Source: Halobellus sp. Atlit-31R (lineage in GTDB: Archaea > Halobacteriota > Halobacteria > Halobacteriales > Haloferacaceae). From it: a DNA stretch of 64,000 nt. Within the stretch, counting starts at the first letter, position 1; the number at the start of each line of letters is the position of its first letter. The DNA lies in NCBI GenBank assembly GCA_003665935.1, contig QPLR01000001.1, positions 700,769 to 764,768 on the forward strand, written 5' to 3'. Positions 25,922-35,959 of the stretch are shown here, piece after piece. The position numbers and the translations under genes are program-made. Below the pieces are notes generated by a model. That model worked only from the letters and a program-made list of their open reading frames with translations, was not told the origin of the DNA and did no database searches.

Positions 25922-26102
25922 GACGCGTCACCCGACCGGTGGTCGATCGTCGCACGCCGCAGTCGGTCGTCCCGTCGACGGATCGACCGGCGGCGCGGTC
26001 GCTCGTCCCAGCACATAGATTACACAGACCGTGGTCGCAGACGCCCTAATCGTTACCGGTCGGTGTGGTCCGTTCGCGGACCACCGGGCCCCCCGATTCG
26101 GG

Positions 26103-28904
26103 CTACGGCTCGTCGAGCCGCTGCTTCCACTCCTGAACCGTGGTCATCAGTTCGATCGGCGACGTCTCGTTCAGATCGAGATCCGTCAGCTCGGCGGCGA
26201 TCGCGTCCAGGTCCGGATCCGGGTCCGGGTTCAGCTCCGGATCCGGGTCCGACGGCGACGCTGCGATCCCCCCGGAATCAGTCGCGTCGTTTGCCGCACC
26301 GTCGGCTGTTCCGCCGTCGACCCCGTCGGATCGCCCCCCGTCGGTCGCCTCCGCGCTCGTCGTCTCCGCATTCGTCGTCTCGTCGACGAACTGCCCCGCC
26401 GAGAGGTCGAAGACCGCCTGCGTCGAGTCGCTTTCGCTGCCGCCGTCGCCGGTGCCGCGGGCCTCGATGGCTTCGTCGGCGCGGAGGCGGGCGAGCACCT
26501 CGTCGGCGCGGGAGACGACCGGATCGGGGACGCCGGCCAACTCCGCGACGTGGACGCCGTAGGACCGGTCCGTGGGGCCGTCCTCGATCGTGCGGAGGAA
26601 GGTCACGTCGTCGGACGCGTCGTCGACCGCGACGTGGACGTTCGCGACGCGGTCGAGATGTTCCGCCAGCGACGTGAGCTCGTGGTAGTGCGTCGCAAAC
26701 AGCGTCTTCGCGCGGACCTCGTTGTGGAGGTACTCCGTCGCGGCCCACGCGATCGAGATGCCGTCGTACGTCGCCGTCCCACGCCCGACCTCGTCGAGGA
26801 TGACGAGCGAGTCCGACGACGCCGAGTGGAGGATGTTCGAGAGCTCCTGCATCTCGACCATAAACGTCGAGCGCCCCTGTGCGAGTTCGTCGAGCGCGCC
26901 GACGCGGGTGTAGATGCCGTCGACGACGCCGACGGTCGCCGCCCGCGCCGGGACGAAGCTGCCGACCTGCGCGAGCAGCGTGACGAGCGCGACTTGCCGC
27001 ATATACGTCGACTTCCCGCTCATATTCGGGCCGGTGACGATGAGGAACTCCCGGTCGTCGTCCATCCGGAGATCGTTGGGGACGAACTCGGTGGTCTGCT
27101 CGACGACGGGGTGTCGCCCGGCGTCGATCCGCAGCGGCCCGGCGTCGGTCAGCTCCGGCCGCGTCCAGTCGTTGCCGGCGGCGTGGGTCGCGAGCGACGC
27201 CAGCGCGTCCACCTCCGCGAGCGCGCGGCCGACGTCCTGCAGGAGTTCGGCGTGGGCGGCGACGCGCTCGCGGAGATCGCAGAAGAGCTCGTACTCCAAG
27301 TCGCCGCGGGCGTCTTCGAGTCTGAGGATCTCCCGTTCGCGCTCGGCCAGCTCGTCGGTGACGAACCGTTTCGAGTTCTTCAGCGTCTTGATCTCGCGGT
27401 AGTGCTCGGGCACCTGATCGGCGACGGACTTACCCACCTGGATGTAGTGGCCGTCGGTCTTGTTCCGGTCGACGGTGACGTGGCTGAGCCCGTGCTGGCG
27501 TTTCTCGCGCTCGGCGAGGGTGTCGATCCACTCCTGGGCCGATTCGTGGCGGTCAAGCAGATCGTCGAGTTCGTCGTCGTAGCCGCGGCGGAACAGCCCG
27601 CCCCGCGTCACGGTCTTCGGCGGGTCCGCGGCGAGCGCGGCGTCGAGTTCCTCGCGCACGCGAGCGGCGGTGTCGCGGTCGGGGCGCTCGACGATCGCCG
27701 CGAGCGGTGAGGAGTCGAGCCGGGAGTCGGCGATCGCGTCCGCGACGTCCGGCAGGATTCCGAGCGTGTCGCGGACGGCGAGCAGATCCGCGGCGTCGGC
27801 GCTTCCGGACGCGGCTCTGGCGGCCAGCCGTTCGAGGTCGTAGCCGCCGTCGAGCGCCTCCCGAACGCGTTCGCGGGCGAGCGCCGCCGCCGCGAGTGCG
27901 TCGACGCAGTCGAGACGGCGGGTCAGTTCGGTCCGGTCGCGCCGCGGGCGCGTCACCCACTCCCGGAGGAGCCGCCCGCCCGGGCTCGTCACCGTGTGGT
28001 CGATCGTGTCGACGAGCGTGCCGTCGCGCTCGCCCTGCATCGTCTCCGTGAGTTCGAGGTTGCGCTGGGTCGTCGCGTCGAGTTCGAGGTGATCGCTCGT
28101 CTCGAACGCGCGCAGCCGCGTCATCGACGGCAACACGCCCGCGCCGGTCTCGTCGACGTACCGGAGGACCGCACCCGCGGCACGGATCGCCGCCTCGCTC
28201 CGGAGACCGACGCTGTCGAGCGTCTCGCTCCCGAAGTGCTCGGTGAGGCGGTGTCTCGCCCGGCCCGGCGCGAAGGCGTCGACCTCGAAGAGCGAGACGG
28301 TCGCGTCGGTCTCGGTTCGGAGCCGCCGAACGAGGGCGTCGTCGCCGCGGACGTCCGGACCCGGGAGGATCTCTACCGGTCCGAATCGGTAGAGCTCCGC
28401 GAGCGCGTCGTCGGAGTCGGCCGCGGTCGTGACGAGGAACTGCCCGGTCGTCGCGTCCGCGAACGCGAGCCCGACGCCGTCGGTTCCGGACGCACCGCCA
28501 CCGGCTCGCCCGTCTCCACCCGCCGGGGGATCGCCGACGACCGCGGCGATGTATCGTGCGTCTGCGTCGTCGGTCTCCAGGAGCGTCCCGGGCGTGACGA
28601 CCCGCGTGATCCGGCGGTAGTGGTCGCCGCCGTCGTCTTCGAACTGGTCGGCGACGGCGACGCGGTAGCCGCGTTCGACGAGCGCCTTCAGATACGGCGT
28701 GAGATCGTCGACGGGGACGCCGGCCATCGGGTACGACGAGCCGTGCGAGGACTTCTCGGAGATCTTCAGCTCGAGCTCCTCGCCCACCAGCTCGGCGTCG
28801 TCCGCGAAGAACTCGTAGAAGTCGCCGCACTGCATCGTCAGCACGTCCGCGTCGGTGTCGGACTTCAGAGAGAGAAACTCCTCGACGATTCCCTGCGAGG
28901 CCAT
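26103..28904 (-). CDS. mutS: DNA mismatch recognition protein MutS
   Basis: The 933-residue protein has the full MutS1 order. The mismatch-binding domain comes first (QCGDFYEFFADDAE, close to the canonical FYE mismatch wedge). Connector, core and clamp domains follow, and then an ABC-type ATPase with Walker A GPNMSGKST (about residue 625), DEVGRGTATYDG and ATHYHEL. The C-terminus adds a ~90-residue Asp/Ser/Pro-rich linker and a short helix (VQEWKQRLDEP). It recognises mismatches and recruits MutL, encoded next. Confidence 0.97.
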   Translation of the reverse strand: MASQGIVEEFLSLKSDTDADVLTMQCGDFYEFFADDAELVGEELELKISEKSSHGSSYPMAGVPVDDLTPYLKALVERGYRVAVADQFEDDGGDHYRRITRVVTPGTLLETDDADARYIAAVVGDPPAGGDGRAGGGASGTDGVGLAFADATTGQFLVTTAADSDDALAELYRFGPVEILPGPDVRGDDALVRRLRTETDATVSLFEVDAFAPGRARHRLTEHFGSETLDSVGLRSEAAIRAAGAVLRYVDETGAGVLPSMTRLRAFETSDHLELDATTQRNLELTETMQGERDGTLVDTIDHTVTSPGGRLLREWVTRPRRDRTELTRRLDCVDALAAAALARERVREALDGGYDLERLAARAASGSADAADLLAVRDTLGILPDVADAIADSRLDSSPLAAIVERPDRDTAARVREELDAALAADPPKTVTRGGLFRRGYDDELDDLLDRHESAQEWIDTLAEREKRQHGLSHVTVDRNKTDGHYIQVGKSVADQVPEHYREIKTLKNSKRFVTDELAEREREILRLEDARGDLEYELFCDLRERVAAHAELLQDVGRALAEVDALASLATHAAGNDWTRPELTDAGPLRIDAGRHPVVEQTTEFVPNDLRMDDDREFLIVTGPNMSGKSTYMRQVALVTLLAQVGSFVPARAATVGVVDGIYTRVGALDELAQGRSTFMVEMQELSNILHSASSDSLVILDEVGRGTATYDGISIAWAATEYLHNEVRAKTLFATHYHELTSLAEHLDRVANVHVAVDDASDDVTFLRTIEDGPTDRSYGVHVAELAGVPDPVVSRADEVLARLRADEAIEARGTGDGGSESDSTQAVFDLSAGQFVDETTNAETTSAEATDGGRSDGVDGGTADGAANDATDSGGIAASPSDPDPELNPDPDPDLDAIAAELTDLDLNETSPIELMTTVQEWKQRLDEP

Positions 28905-29105
28905 ACGCGCACCTGGACGGCGCGCGGATAAAACGCTGCGGTGTGGCCGTGGACTCCGCGCAAGCCTTTATTGCACATCGAGCGGCCAGCGCTCCCGTGA
29001 CGTAGCCGCCATCCCGCGTCGGACTGCGATAGTTCGGCACGTCGGCGTGGGTATCGAGTGCGCGTGCCGACTGTTCGCTACTTTCGACTACGGCCGTCGC
29101 CGTCG

Positions 29106-29918
29106 TCAGTCGCCGCTGACCGTGCAGGCTGCCGTGTACTCGACGTCGTCGATCGAGTCGATGGGATCGTCGCCGCAGACCGGACACTCGGGGTTCTTTC
29201 GGTACGGGACGGTCTCGAAGGAGAGCTCCATCGCGTCGTAGAACAGCAGCCGTCCCTCCAGCAGGTCGCCGGTTTCGAGGACGAGTTTGACGGCTTCGGT
29301 GGCCTGGATGCAGCCGACTGTCCCGGGGAGGACACCGAGCACGCCCGTGGTCGCACAGTCGGGCACAGTCCCAGGTTCGGGCGCTTCGGGGAACAGACAC
29401 CGGTAACACGGCCCGCCGGGGACGAGCGTCGTCAACTGGCCCTCGAACTTGTAGATCGCGCCGTGGGCGATCGGGATCTCTCGCAGTCGGCAGAAGTCGT
29501 TCAGGAGATATCGCGTGGGGAAGTTGTCCGAGGCGTCGACGACGAGGTCGTAGCCGGGGACGACCTCCGCGACGTTCTCCTTCGCCAGTCGGGTCTGGTA
29601 GGTCTCGACGTCGACGTCGGGGTTCAGACCCTCGACGAACGCCGCCGCGCTCTCGACTTTCGGCTCGCCGACGTCGTCGTCGCGGTGGATGACCTGGCGC
29701 TGGAGATTGCTCCGCTCGACGACGTCGTCGTCGACGATGCCGAGCGTCCCGACGCCCGCCGCCGCGAGATACTGGATCACCGGCGCACCCAGCCCGCCCG
29801 CACCGACGACGAGCACCCGCGCGTCGAGCAGGCGCTCCTGTCCCTCGGGGCCGACCTCGTCCATAATGATGTGTCTGGAGTAGCGGTCCAGTTGCGTGGC
29901 GTCGAGCGACAGTGACAT
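29106..29918 (-). CDS. ubaA: Ubiquitin-like E1 activating enzyme UbaA
   Basis: The 270-residue ThiF/MoeB-type adenylating enzyme has the nucleotide motif GAGGLGAPVIQYLAAAGVG, the catalytic arginine region SNLQRQVIHRD, and DASDNFPTRYLLNDFC. Two zinc-binding CxxC pairs are CYRC and CPVC. A conserved cysteine lies in VPDCATTGVLG. In haloarchaea a single UbaA activates SAMP ubiquitin-like modifiers for protein conjugation and for sulfur transfer to molybdopterin and tRNA. MoeB or ThiF are the alternative names in bacteria. Confidence 0.9.
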   Translation of the reverse strand: MSLSLDATQLDRYSRHIIMDEVGPEGQERLLDARVLVVGAGGLGAPVIQYLAAAGVGTLGIVDDDVVERSNLQRQVIHRDDDVGEPKVESAAAFVEGLNPDVDVETYQTRLAKENVAEVVPGYDLVVDASDNFPTRYLLNDFCRLREIPIAHGAIYKFEGQLTTLVPGGPCYRCLFPEAPEPGTVPDCATTGVLGVLPGTVGCIQATEAVKLVLETGDLLEGRLLFYDAMELSFETVPYRKNPECPVCGDDPIDSIDDVEYTAACTVSGD

Positions 29919-29992
29919 ACCCCTACTCGGGGGTGGGAAGGGATAACTTCACGTGGAAAATCGTCAGTCGCCGCGACCGAGGAGGGGCGCGT

Positions 29993-30286
29993 TCACTCCG
30001 CGCAGCAGGCTTCCGCCTCGTCACCGTCGCCCTCGGCGGGGTGGGTCTCGGGCGCGTCGTCGGTGAGTTGATAGAGATTCTGTCGTGCGTCGGCGAAGTA
30101 GACGTCCTCGTCTACGACGTCGATTCCTTCCAGTCGCTCGAGTGCGTAGCGAACCGTCCGAGCCGAGAGCATCGACTCTTGAACGATCCCCTTCTGAGTC
30201 AGTGGGCCGTTGTACTCGAGTACTTTGAAGACCAGTTTCGCGCTCGGCGGGAGGTCGTCGAGACTCTCCTCTGCTGCCTCTGCCAT
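29993..30286 (-). CDS. Small winged-helix DNA-binding protein
   Basis: The 97-residue protein is essentially one winged HTH: LPPSAKLVFKVLEYNGPLTQ, then ESMLSARTVRYALERLEGI, a wing, and an acidic tail ending in a CC pair. It resembles MarR/TrmB-like minimal HTH proteins common in haloarchaea. It lies 74 bp upstream of ubaA on the same strand. Its targets are unknown. Confidence 0.75.
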   Translation of the reverse strand: MAEAAEESLDDLPPSAKLVFKVLEYNGPLTQKGIVQESMLSARTVRYALERLEGIDVVDEDVYFADARQNLYQLTDDAPETHPAEGDGDEAEACCAE

Positions 30287-30502
30287 TACTACGATTCGAG
30301 CGGTCCAACGGTGATAAACCTTCGCGAGTTGGAACGAGCATTCAGCCGAGATTGCGGAGGTACAGCAGGTTACGCGGATGTTATCGGTGGAGAGAATCGA
30401 GACGAACGGCAGTGCTCGATATGGGGGAGGCGGGACGCGAGCGATCGGTCCCGGAGGCCTGAGCGCGGAGACGCTGGCTCGGAAGCGAGCGCGAGCCGGA
30501 GC

Positions 30503-33400
30503 CTACACCGCTTCGAGTTCGATCGCCGGGCGGAACGGCACCGCTTGCTTGTGTGCGTCGACGTCCTCGCCCTCTTTCTCGACGACGATCTCGGCGTCGA
30601 ACTCCGCGCCGAGGAAGTCGACGGCGCGCTCGTAAGCGTCCTGTTCGTCGACGTCGGCGAGCGCGGCGAGCTCGTCGTCGTCGCGACCGCGCGCGAACTC
30701 GATCAGCTCGCCCACGAGGTCGTTGACCGCGTTCCCCCGCTCGCGGAGGTCGGGGTCCTGCATCACCTCGCTCATCACCGCACCCTGATCCGCACCGACG
30801 TCGGCGACGGTACCGAACACGTCGTGCTTCCAGTCGGCGGCGACCGTCACGCGGATGCGGTCGGGGTCGGCTTCGGGAACGTCCTCGTCGGCGTTCTGCA
30901 GCGACTGCCGGATGCCCTGGATGTCGTCGACGAGCCGCTCGACCTGCGTCTCCGCGATCTCGATCCCGCGATCCAGCAGATACTCGTCGACTGTCGGCCA
31001 CGGGGCGTCCTCGGCGGGCGTCCCCGTCAGCTGTTCGTGGAGTTCGTTCGTCAGGAACGGGACGAACGGCGCGAGCAGTCGGAGCCGGGTCTCGAGCACC
31101 GTCCGGAGCGTCCAGCGCGCCGCAGGCCGCGACTGCTCGGTTCGGCGGCGGTACCAGCGCAGATCCTCCTCGAAGTCGTAGAAGGCCGCCTGGCTCGCAG
31201 TCCGCGTCTCAGAGCCCTCCATCGCCTCGGTCACCTCGGCGACGGTGCGCTGGAGCCGCGACAGCAGCCAGCGGTCCGCCGTCGTCAGCGCGGGACGCTC
31301 CTCGGGCCCGGGATCGTCGACGATATCCTGCGCGCGATTCCAGAACCGCTCCAGCTGCGTCCGGACGGAGCCGACCTGCTCGGCGCGCCAGTCGTAGTCC
31401 TGCCACGGCTCCGCGGAGTTCAGCAGGAAGAACCGCACGGTGTCGGCTCCGTACTCCTCGATCGCCGCGCCGGGCAGCACGACGTGGCCCTTCGAGGAGG
31501 ACATCTTCTCGCCTTCGAGCAGCCCCATCCCCATAATGACGATCCCTTCGGGCCACTGCGCCTGGTCGAACAGTTCGGCGTGGTGGAACAGATAGAACGT
31601 CAGGTGGTTCGAGATGAGGTCGTTCGCCGAGAAGCGGTAGGTGACGGGGTACCAGTAGAGCCACTCCGCGCGCAGTTCCAGCGCGCGCTCGTCGGGGTCG
31701 TCGACCGCGTCGGCCCCGTAGAACAGCGCGTCGAAGAACTCTCGGTCGAGGTCCTCGACGGGGATCTCGTCCAGGCGGTGGGCGATGGTGTAGTACGCCA
31801 TGTAGATCGTCGAGTCCGACAGCGGCTCGATGACGAACTCGTCGTCCCACGGGAGCCGCGTCCCGAGCCCGTAGTTCCGGATGCAGGGCCACTCGTTCAG
31901 CCAGTCGATGGTGTGGTCGTACTCGCCGCGGGTGTTCTCCGGGATCGCCTCCATCCGCGCGACGAGGTCGTGAGCCTTCTGCTTCCACGCCGCGTCGTTG
32001 TAGCGCAGGAACCACGTGTCCTGCTCGGCGACGACGACGTCGCCGCCACAGCGGCAGACGACGTCCTCGGAGAACTCCTGCATCGTGCCGAACGCGCCCT
32101 CGTCGCGGTAGGCGTCCCGGAACCGGCCGCGCACGTCTTCGACGACCTCGCCGGCGAACTTGCCGTACGCGTCGTTCAGGCGACCGCCGTGGAACTCGCT
32201 GTTGTACAGCTCTTTCGTCGCGTCTTCGAGCGCCGGATCGGCGCTGGACTCGATGCCGGCCGCTTCGACGGCCGTCTTCGCAGGGATCTCGCCGTATCCC
32301 TCGACGGTGAGGATCGGAACGGGGTCGATCGCCTCGACGTCGGCGGGGTCGATGTCGTACTCGCGCATCCGTTCGTCGTCGGCCTTCGCCTCCTGGAGAG
32401 CGACGTAGTCGTCCGGCGAGTGCGCCGGCACCGACATCACGACGCCGGTGGCGTTCTCGGGGTCGACGAAGTCGGCAGGGAGGACGAGGACCGCATCGCC
32501 CGTGACGGGGTTCGTGACGCGCTCGCCGACCAGGTGCTCACCGGCGACGGTCCGCTTCGGGGTGACGTCGTGGCCCTGGAGCTGGAGCTTCTCGACGGCG
32601 GGCGCGGAGACGAACCACTCCTCGCCGTCGACGTCGGCGACGACGTAGTCGGCGTCGGGGTCGATGTAGGCGTTGGTGACGCCGCGGACGGTCTCGGGGC
32701 GGAGCGTCGCCATCGGAACGACGGTGTCGTCGTGGCCGAAGCGAACGAGGGTGTACTCTTGGAACTCGGCTTCCTCGCCTTCGAGGAGGTCGTGGGTCGT
32801 GACCGGCTGTTCCTCGTTGGTGCAGTACTTGACAGGGTGCAGCCCCTTCTCCAGCAGGCCGCGGTCCCGCAGCGTCTGGTACTGCCAGGTGATGAACTTC
32901 GAGTAGCGGTCGTCGTTCGTGGTGAACTCCCGCCGCCAGTCGATCGAGAGCCCGAGGTTCTGCATCCCTCGCTTGTAGTGCTGCTCGATGAAGTGGCGGG
33001 CGTAGCCCATCGGCGTCTCCAGATCCGCGAGCGTCTCTTCGGAGACGTTGTATGTGTCTTGGAGCACCGAGAGCTGCTCTTCTTCACCCTTCTTCAGCCG
33101 CTCGACTGCGCCGATGATCGGCGTGCCGGTGACGTGCCACGCGATCGGGAAGAGGACGTTGTCGCCGCGCTGTCGCCGGTAGCGAGCGTAGACGTCGGGC
33201 ACGGTGTACGTCCGGGCGTGACCGATGTGCATCCCGCCGCTGGGGTACGGATACGGGACGGTGATGAACGTGGCGTCCTCGTCGGCGGCGTCGGGCCCGG
33301 CGGCAGCAGCGTCGGCACCGACGGGGTCGGCCTCGTAGCGACCCTCCTCGGCCCACCGCTCGCGCCACCGCGCTTCGAGTTCCTGCGGGTCGTAGTCCAT
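30503..33400 (-). CDS. leuS: Leucyl-tRNA synthetase
   Basis: The 965-residue class I synthetase is of the archaeal type. The HIGH motif (MHIGHARTYT) is near residue 56. The CP1 editing domain follows, with the T-rich and Asp region in VVPMATLRPETVRGV. The zinc-binding CRCGG comes next, and the KMSKS motif appears as KMSSSKGH. The anticodon-binding and C-terminal domains complete the enzyme. A ~20-residue Ala/Asp insert near the N-terminus (VGADAAAAGPDAADEDA) is peculiar to this lineage or strain. Confidence 0.97.
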   Translation of the reverse strand: MDYDPQELEARWRERWAEEGRYEADPVGADAAAAGPDAADEDATFITVPYPYPSGGMHIGHARTYTVPDVYARYRRQRGDNVLFPIAWHVTGTPIIGAVERLKKGEEEQLSVLQDTYNVSEETLADLETPMGYARHFIEQHYKRGMQNLGLSIDWRREFTTNDDRYSKFITWQYQTLRDRGLLEKGLHPVKYCTNEEQPVTTHDLLEGEEAEFQEYTLVRFGHDDTVVPMATLRPETVRGVTNAYIDPDADYVVADVDGEEWFVSAPAVEKLQLQGHDVTPKRTVAGEHLVGERVTNPVTGDAVLVLPADFVDPENATGVVMSVPAHSPDDYVALQEAKADDERMREYDIDPADVEAIDPVPILTVEGYGEIPAKTAVEAAGIESSADPALEDATKELYNSEFHGGRLNDAYGKFAGEVVEDVRGRFRDAYRDEGAFGTMQEFSEDVVCRCGGDVVVAEQDTWFLRYNDAAWKQKAHDLVARMEAIPENTRGEYDHTIDWLNEWPCIRNYGLGTRLPWDDEFVIEPLSDSTIYMAYYTIAHRLDEIPVEDLDREFFDALFYGADAVDDPDERALELRAEWLYWYPVTYRFSANDLISNHLTFYLFHHAELFDQAQWPEGIVIMGMGLLEGEKMSSSKGHVVLPGAAIEEYGADTVRFFLLNSAEPWQDYDWRAEQVGSVRTQLERFWNRAQDIVDDPGPEERPALTTADRWLLSRLQRTVAEVTEAMEGSETRTASQAAFYDFEEDLRWYRRRTEQSRPAARWTLRTVLETRLRLLAPFVPFLTNELHEQLTGTPAEDAPWPTVDEYLLDRGIEIAETQVERLVDDIQGIRQSLQNADEDVPEADPDRIRVTVAADWKHDVFGTVADVGADQGAVMSEVMQDPDLRERGNAVNDLVGELIEFARGRDDDELAALADVDEQDAYERAVDFLGAEFDAEIVVEKEGEDVDAHKQAVPFRPAIELEAV

Positions 33401-33523
33401 ATCTCACTTCTGGCGACCCCTCCCTAAAATAACTCCTAACTCGCTCCCGGACAGCAGTGCCGAGCGGCCGCGAGCGCGGGGCGAAAGGACAACGCTAAGA
33501 CCGTCGCCCGGCCGCCTAGCAGT

Positions 33524-34390
33524 ATGCACGCAGACGCGGTCGTCCTCGACATCGACGGCGTCCTCCTCGACGTGGCCGACTCGTATCGCCGCGCCATCGT
33601 GGAGTCCGTCGAGCGCCTGTACGACCGGACGATCGACCGCGGCGACGTCCAGTTGTTCAAGAACGCCGGCGGTTTCAACAACGACTGGGACGTGACCTAC
33701 GCGGCGGCGCTGTACGTCCTCGTCGACGACCGCGACCCGGTCGCGCTGTCGGCGTTCGCCGACCGGATCGAATCCCGCAGTGGCGGCCTCGACGCCGCCG
33801 AGGCAGTCGCGGCCGCTCACCTCGACGCCGACGACCTCGCGGCCGTCCGCGACGCCTGGGACCGCGAGGGACTCCGGGCGGCGTTCCAGGCGCTGTATCT
33901 CGGCGCGGAGCTGTATCGGGAGCTCGAACACGGCGAGCCCCCGTTCGAGACGGCCGGCTACATCCACGACGAGCCGGTCATCCTCGAACCGGAAACCATC
34001 GACCGACTGGAAGCGAACGCCGACGTCGGCGTCCTCACGGGCCGGCCGGCCGCGGAGGCGGAGATCGCGTTGGACCGCGTCGGGCTCTCGGTTCCGGACG
34101 CCCACCGCTTCACGATGGACGACTGGGCGCAGGGGAAGCCGCACCCCCACGCGCTCGTGACGCTCGCGGAGCGCTTCGACGCCGACAGCGTCGCGTTCGC
34201 CGGCGACACCCTCGACGACGTGAAGACCGCCGTCAACGCCGCCGAGAGCGACCCCGAGCGGTCGTACCACGGGATCGGCGTCCTGACCGGTGGGTTGACC
34301 GGGGAATCGGGCCGGGAAGCGTACGAGGCCGCCGGCGCGGCCGCCGTCGTCGACTCCGTGAACGATCTCCCGGCGCTGCTGTTCGAGTAG
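33524..34390 (+). CDS. HAD-superfamily hydrolase, subfamily IA (TIGR01548-like)
   Basis: The 288-residue protein has HAD motif I ([10 protein letters not shown], nucleophile Asp), motif II (VLTGRP, Thr), a motif III lysine ([10 protein letters not shown]) and motif IV ([12 protein letters not shown]). A helical cap is inserted after motif I. The family is found in haloarchaea and cyanobacteria with no fixed substrate. A phosphatase for a small phosphorylated metabolite is likely. It is divergent from leuS. Confidence 0.85.
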   Translation: MHADAVVLDIDGVLLDVADSYRRAIVESVERLYDRTIDRGDVQLFKNAGGFNNDWDVTYAAALYVLVDDRDPVALSAFADRIESRSGGLDAAEAVAAAHLDADDLAAVRDAWDREGLRAAFQALYLGAELYRELEHGEPPFETAGYIHDEPVILEPETIDRLEANADVGVLTGRPAAEAEIALDRVGLSVPDAHRFTMDDWAQGKPHPHALVTLAERFDADSVAFAGDTLDDVKTAVNAAESDPERSYHGIGVLTGGLTGESGREAYEAAGAAAVVDSVNDLPALLFE

Positions 34391-34500
34391 ATCGTGACGG
34401 AAACTGAGCCCCCCAACGAGTGTTCTGCGGCACTGACCCATCGACAGTCGATGAACGCACCGTACCTCGAACGCCCCATCGGAGCCGGAGGCGAAGCGGT

Positions 34501-34716
34501 GTGAGCGACGTCCGCTCGAACTTCCTCCGGTTCGCCGCGGTGATCGTCGTCGTCGACGTCCTCGGCCTCGGCGTGTGGGGGCTGCTGCCGCCAGAGACCT
34601 CGATTCGAACGGCTGTGCTCTTCGGAACGCTCGTCGTCGCGCCGCTGCTCGGCTTTCTCGTCGTGTACGTCCCCGCCGCGCGGGAGGCGCGGGACGACGA
34701 CCGCGAGTTGGAGTGA
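34501..34716 (+). CDS. Small two-TM membrane protein
   Basis: A GTG at 34501 opens a 71-residue protein with two hydrophobic segments (FAAVIVVVDVLGLGVWGLL and TAVLFGTLVVAPLLGFLVVYV) and an acidic C-terminus. A longer form starting at 34420 would add a charged, non-conserved-looking leader. I do not recognise a family. It is 110 bp after the HAD gene on the same strand. Confidence 0.6.
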   Translation: MSDVRSNFLRFAAVIVVVDVLGLGVWGLLPPETSIRTAVLFGTLVVAPLLGFLVVYVPAAREARDDDRELE

Positions 34717-34819
34717 CACGCAACGGGCGGACGCCCACCCCTCGAGGGCGGGAGGACCTCAAACCGGCAGCCATCCCCGGTCACGCAACGCTTTACCCGC
34801 CGCCGTCCCAGGCTCAGAT

Positions 34820-35488
34820 ATGCGAATTGCACTTCTCGGCGGGACCGGCGACATCGGCGAGGGCCTCGCGCTCCGCTGGGCCTACCACACGGACCACGAC
34901 GTCGTGATCGGCTCTCGCGACCCCGACGCGGCCCACGAAGCCGCCGACGCGTATCGGGAGACCGTCGCCCAGCACGGTCGGGAGACGAAGGTCACCGGTT
35001 TCGAGAACGCGATGGCCGCCGACCGCGCGGACGTCGTCGTCCTCGCCGTCCCGCCGTACCACGTCGCCGACACTGTCGACGCCGTCGCCGAGAGTCTCGA
35101 CGAAGATGACGTGCTCGTCACCCCTGCGACGGGGATCAAACGCGACGAGTCGGGGTTCCACTACCACCCGCCGGGCGCGGGCAGCGTGACGGCGCTCGTC
35201 GCCGAGGCCGCCCCCGAGAGCGTCCCCGTCGTCGGCGCGTTCCACAACCTCGCGGCCGGCCGGCTGTCGGATCTCGACGCCGACCTCGGCATCGACACGC
35301 TGGTCGTCGCCGACGACGAGGACGCAAAAGACGTCGTCAGCGGGATCGCCGAGGACATCGACGGCCTCCGCGCGCTCGACGCCGGCGGCCTCGCGAACGC
35401 CGCGGAGATCGAGTCGCTGACGCCGTTGTTGATCAACGTCGCCCAGAACAACGACGGACTGCACGATCTGGGCGTTCAGTTCCGATAG
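34820..35488 (+). CDS. npdG: NADPH-dependent F420 reductase (F420H2:NADP+ oxidoreductase)
   Basis: The 222-residue protein begins MRIALLGGTGDIGEGLALRW, the F420-binding Rossmann variant of the Fno/NpdG family. It continues with GSRDPDAA (NADP-phosphate binding) and LAVPPYHVADTV. It exchanges hydride between coenzyme F420 and NADP+ in the cytoplasm. An upstream TTTACC box (about 30 bases before the ATG) suggests its own promoter. It is convergent with hisE. Confidence 0.9.
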   Translation: MRIALLGGTGDIGEGLALRWAYHTDHDVVIGSRDPDAAHEAADAYRETVAQHGRETKVTGFENAMAADRADVVVLAVPPYHVADTVDAVAESLDEDDVLVTPATGIKRDESGFHYHPPGAGSVTALVAEAAPESVPVVGAFHNLAAGRLSDLDADLGIDTLVVADDEDAKDVVSGIAEDIDGLRALDAGGLANAAEIESLTPLLINVAQNNDGLHDLGVQFR

Positions 35489-35512
35489 CTGCCGGCTGAG
35501 TCCGCAGGCGCC

Positions 35513-35815
35513 TCAGAACCGATCGCGGAGTTCCGTTCGGAGCTCGTCGAGCGTGACGTCCTTCATCGAGAGCAACACGAGCAGGTGGTAGACGAGGTCG
35601 GCGCTCTCGGCGCGGAGTTCGGCCTCGTCGTCGTCTTTCGCCGCGAGGATCGTCTCGGTCGCCTCCTCGCCGAGTTTCTCTAAGACGGCGTTTTCGCCCT
35701 TTTCGTGGGTGAAAAGCGACGCGGTGTAAGAGCCCTCTGGCAGCGCCTCCTTGCGGTCCTCGATCGTCGCGAAGAGTTCGTCGAGCACCGCTTCCGGCGG
35801 TGTGTCGGAGTCCAT
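35513..35815 (-). CDS. hisE: Phosphoribosyl-ATP pyrophosphatase
   Basis: The 100-residue all-alpha NTP pyrophosphatase of the MazG/HisE type has the metal-binding helices EKLGEEATETILAAKDDDEAEL and AESADLVYHLLVLL. It hydrolyses phosphoribosyl-ATP to phosphoribosyl-AMP, the second step of histidine synthesis. No other his gene is adjacent, as is normal for dispersed haloarchaeal his genes. Confidence 0.93.
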   Translation of the reverse strand: MDSDTPPEAVLDELFATIEDRKEALPEGSYTASLFTHEKGENAVLEKLGEEATETILAAKDDDEAELRAESADLVYHLLVLLSMKDVTLDELRTELRDRF

Positions 35816-35959
35816 AGTCGAGAGTGCGGCGGCCCGGAGAAGAATCGTCCGATTCGGTCAGCGAGCGACGCGGGGGAGTCCGGCAGCGGGGCGCGAGTCG
35901 ACCGAGCAGCGAGGTGGCCGAGCGGCGGCGCGGCAGAGCGACGCGAGCGCCCGTCGCGC

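Noticed and set aside
26031..27710. 559-codon + strand frame
   Set aside because: Antisense shadow of mutS, whose Walker A and mismatch motifs are intact.
29912..33427. 1,171-codon open frame on the + strand
   Set aside because: It is exactly antisense to leuS, rich in Arg/Val/Asp with no family motif, and arises from codon-position GC bias. LeuRS motifs on the other strand are unmistakable.
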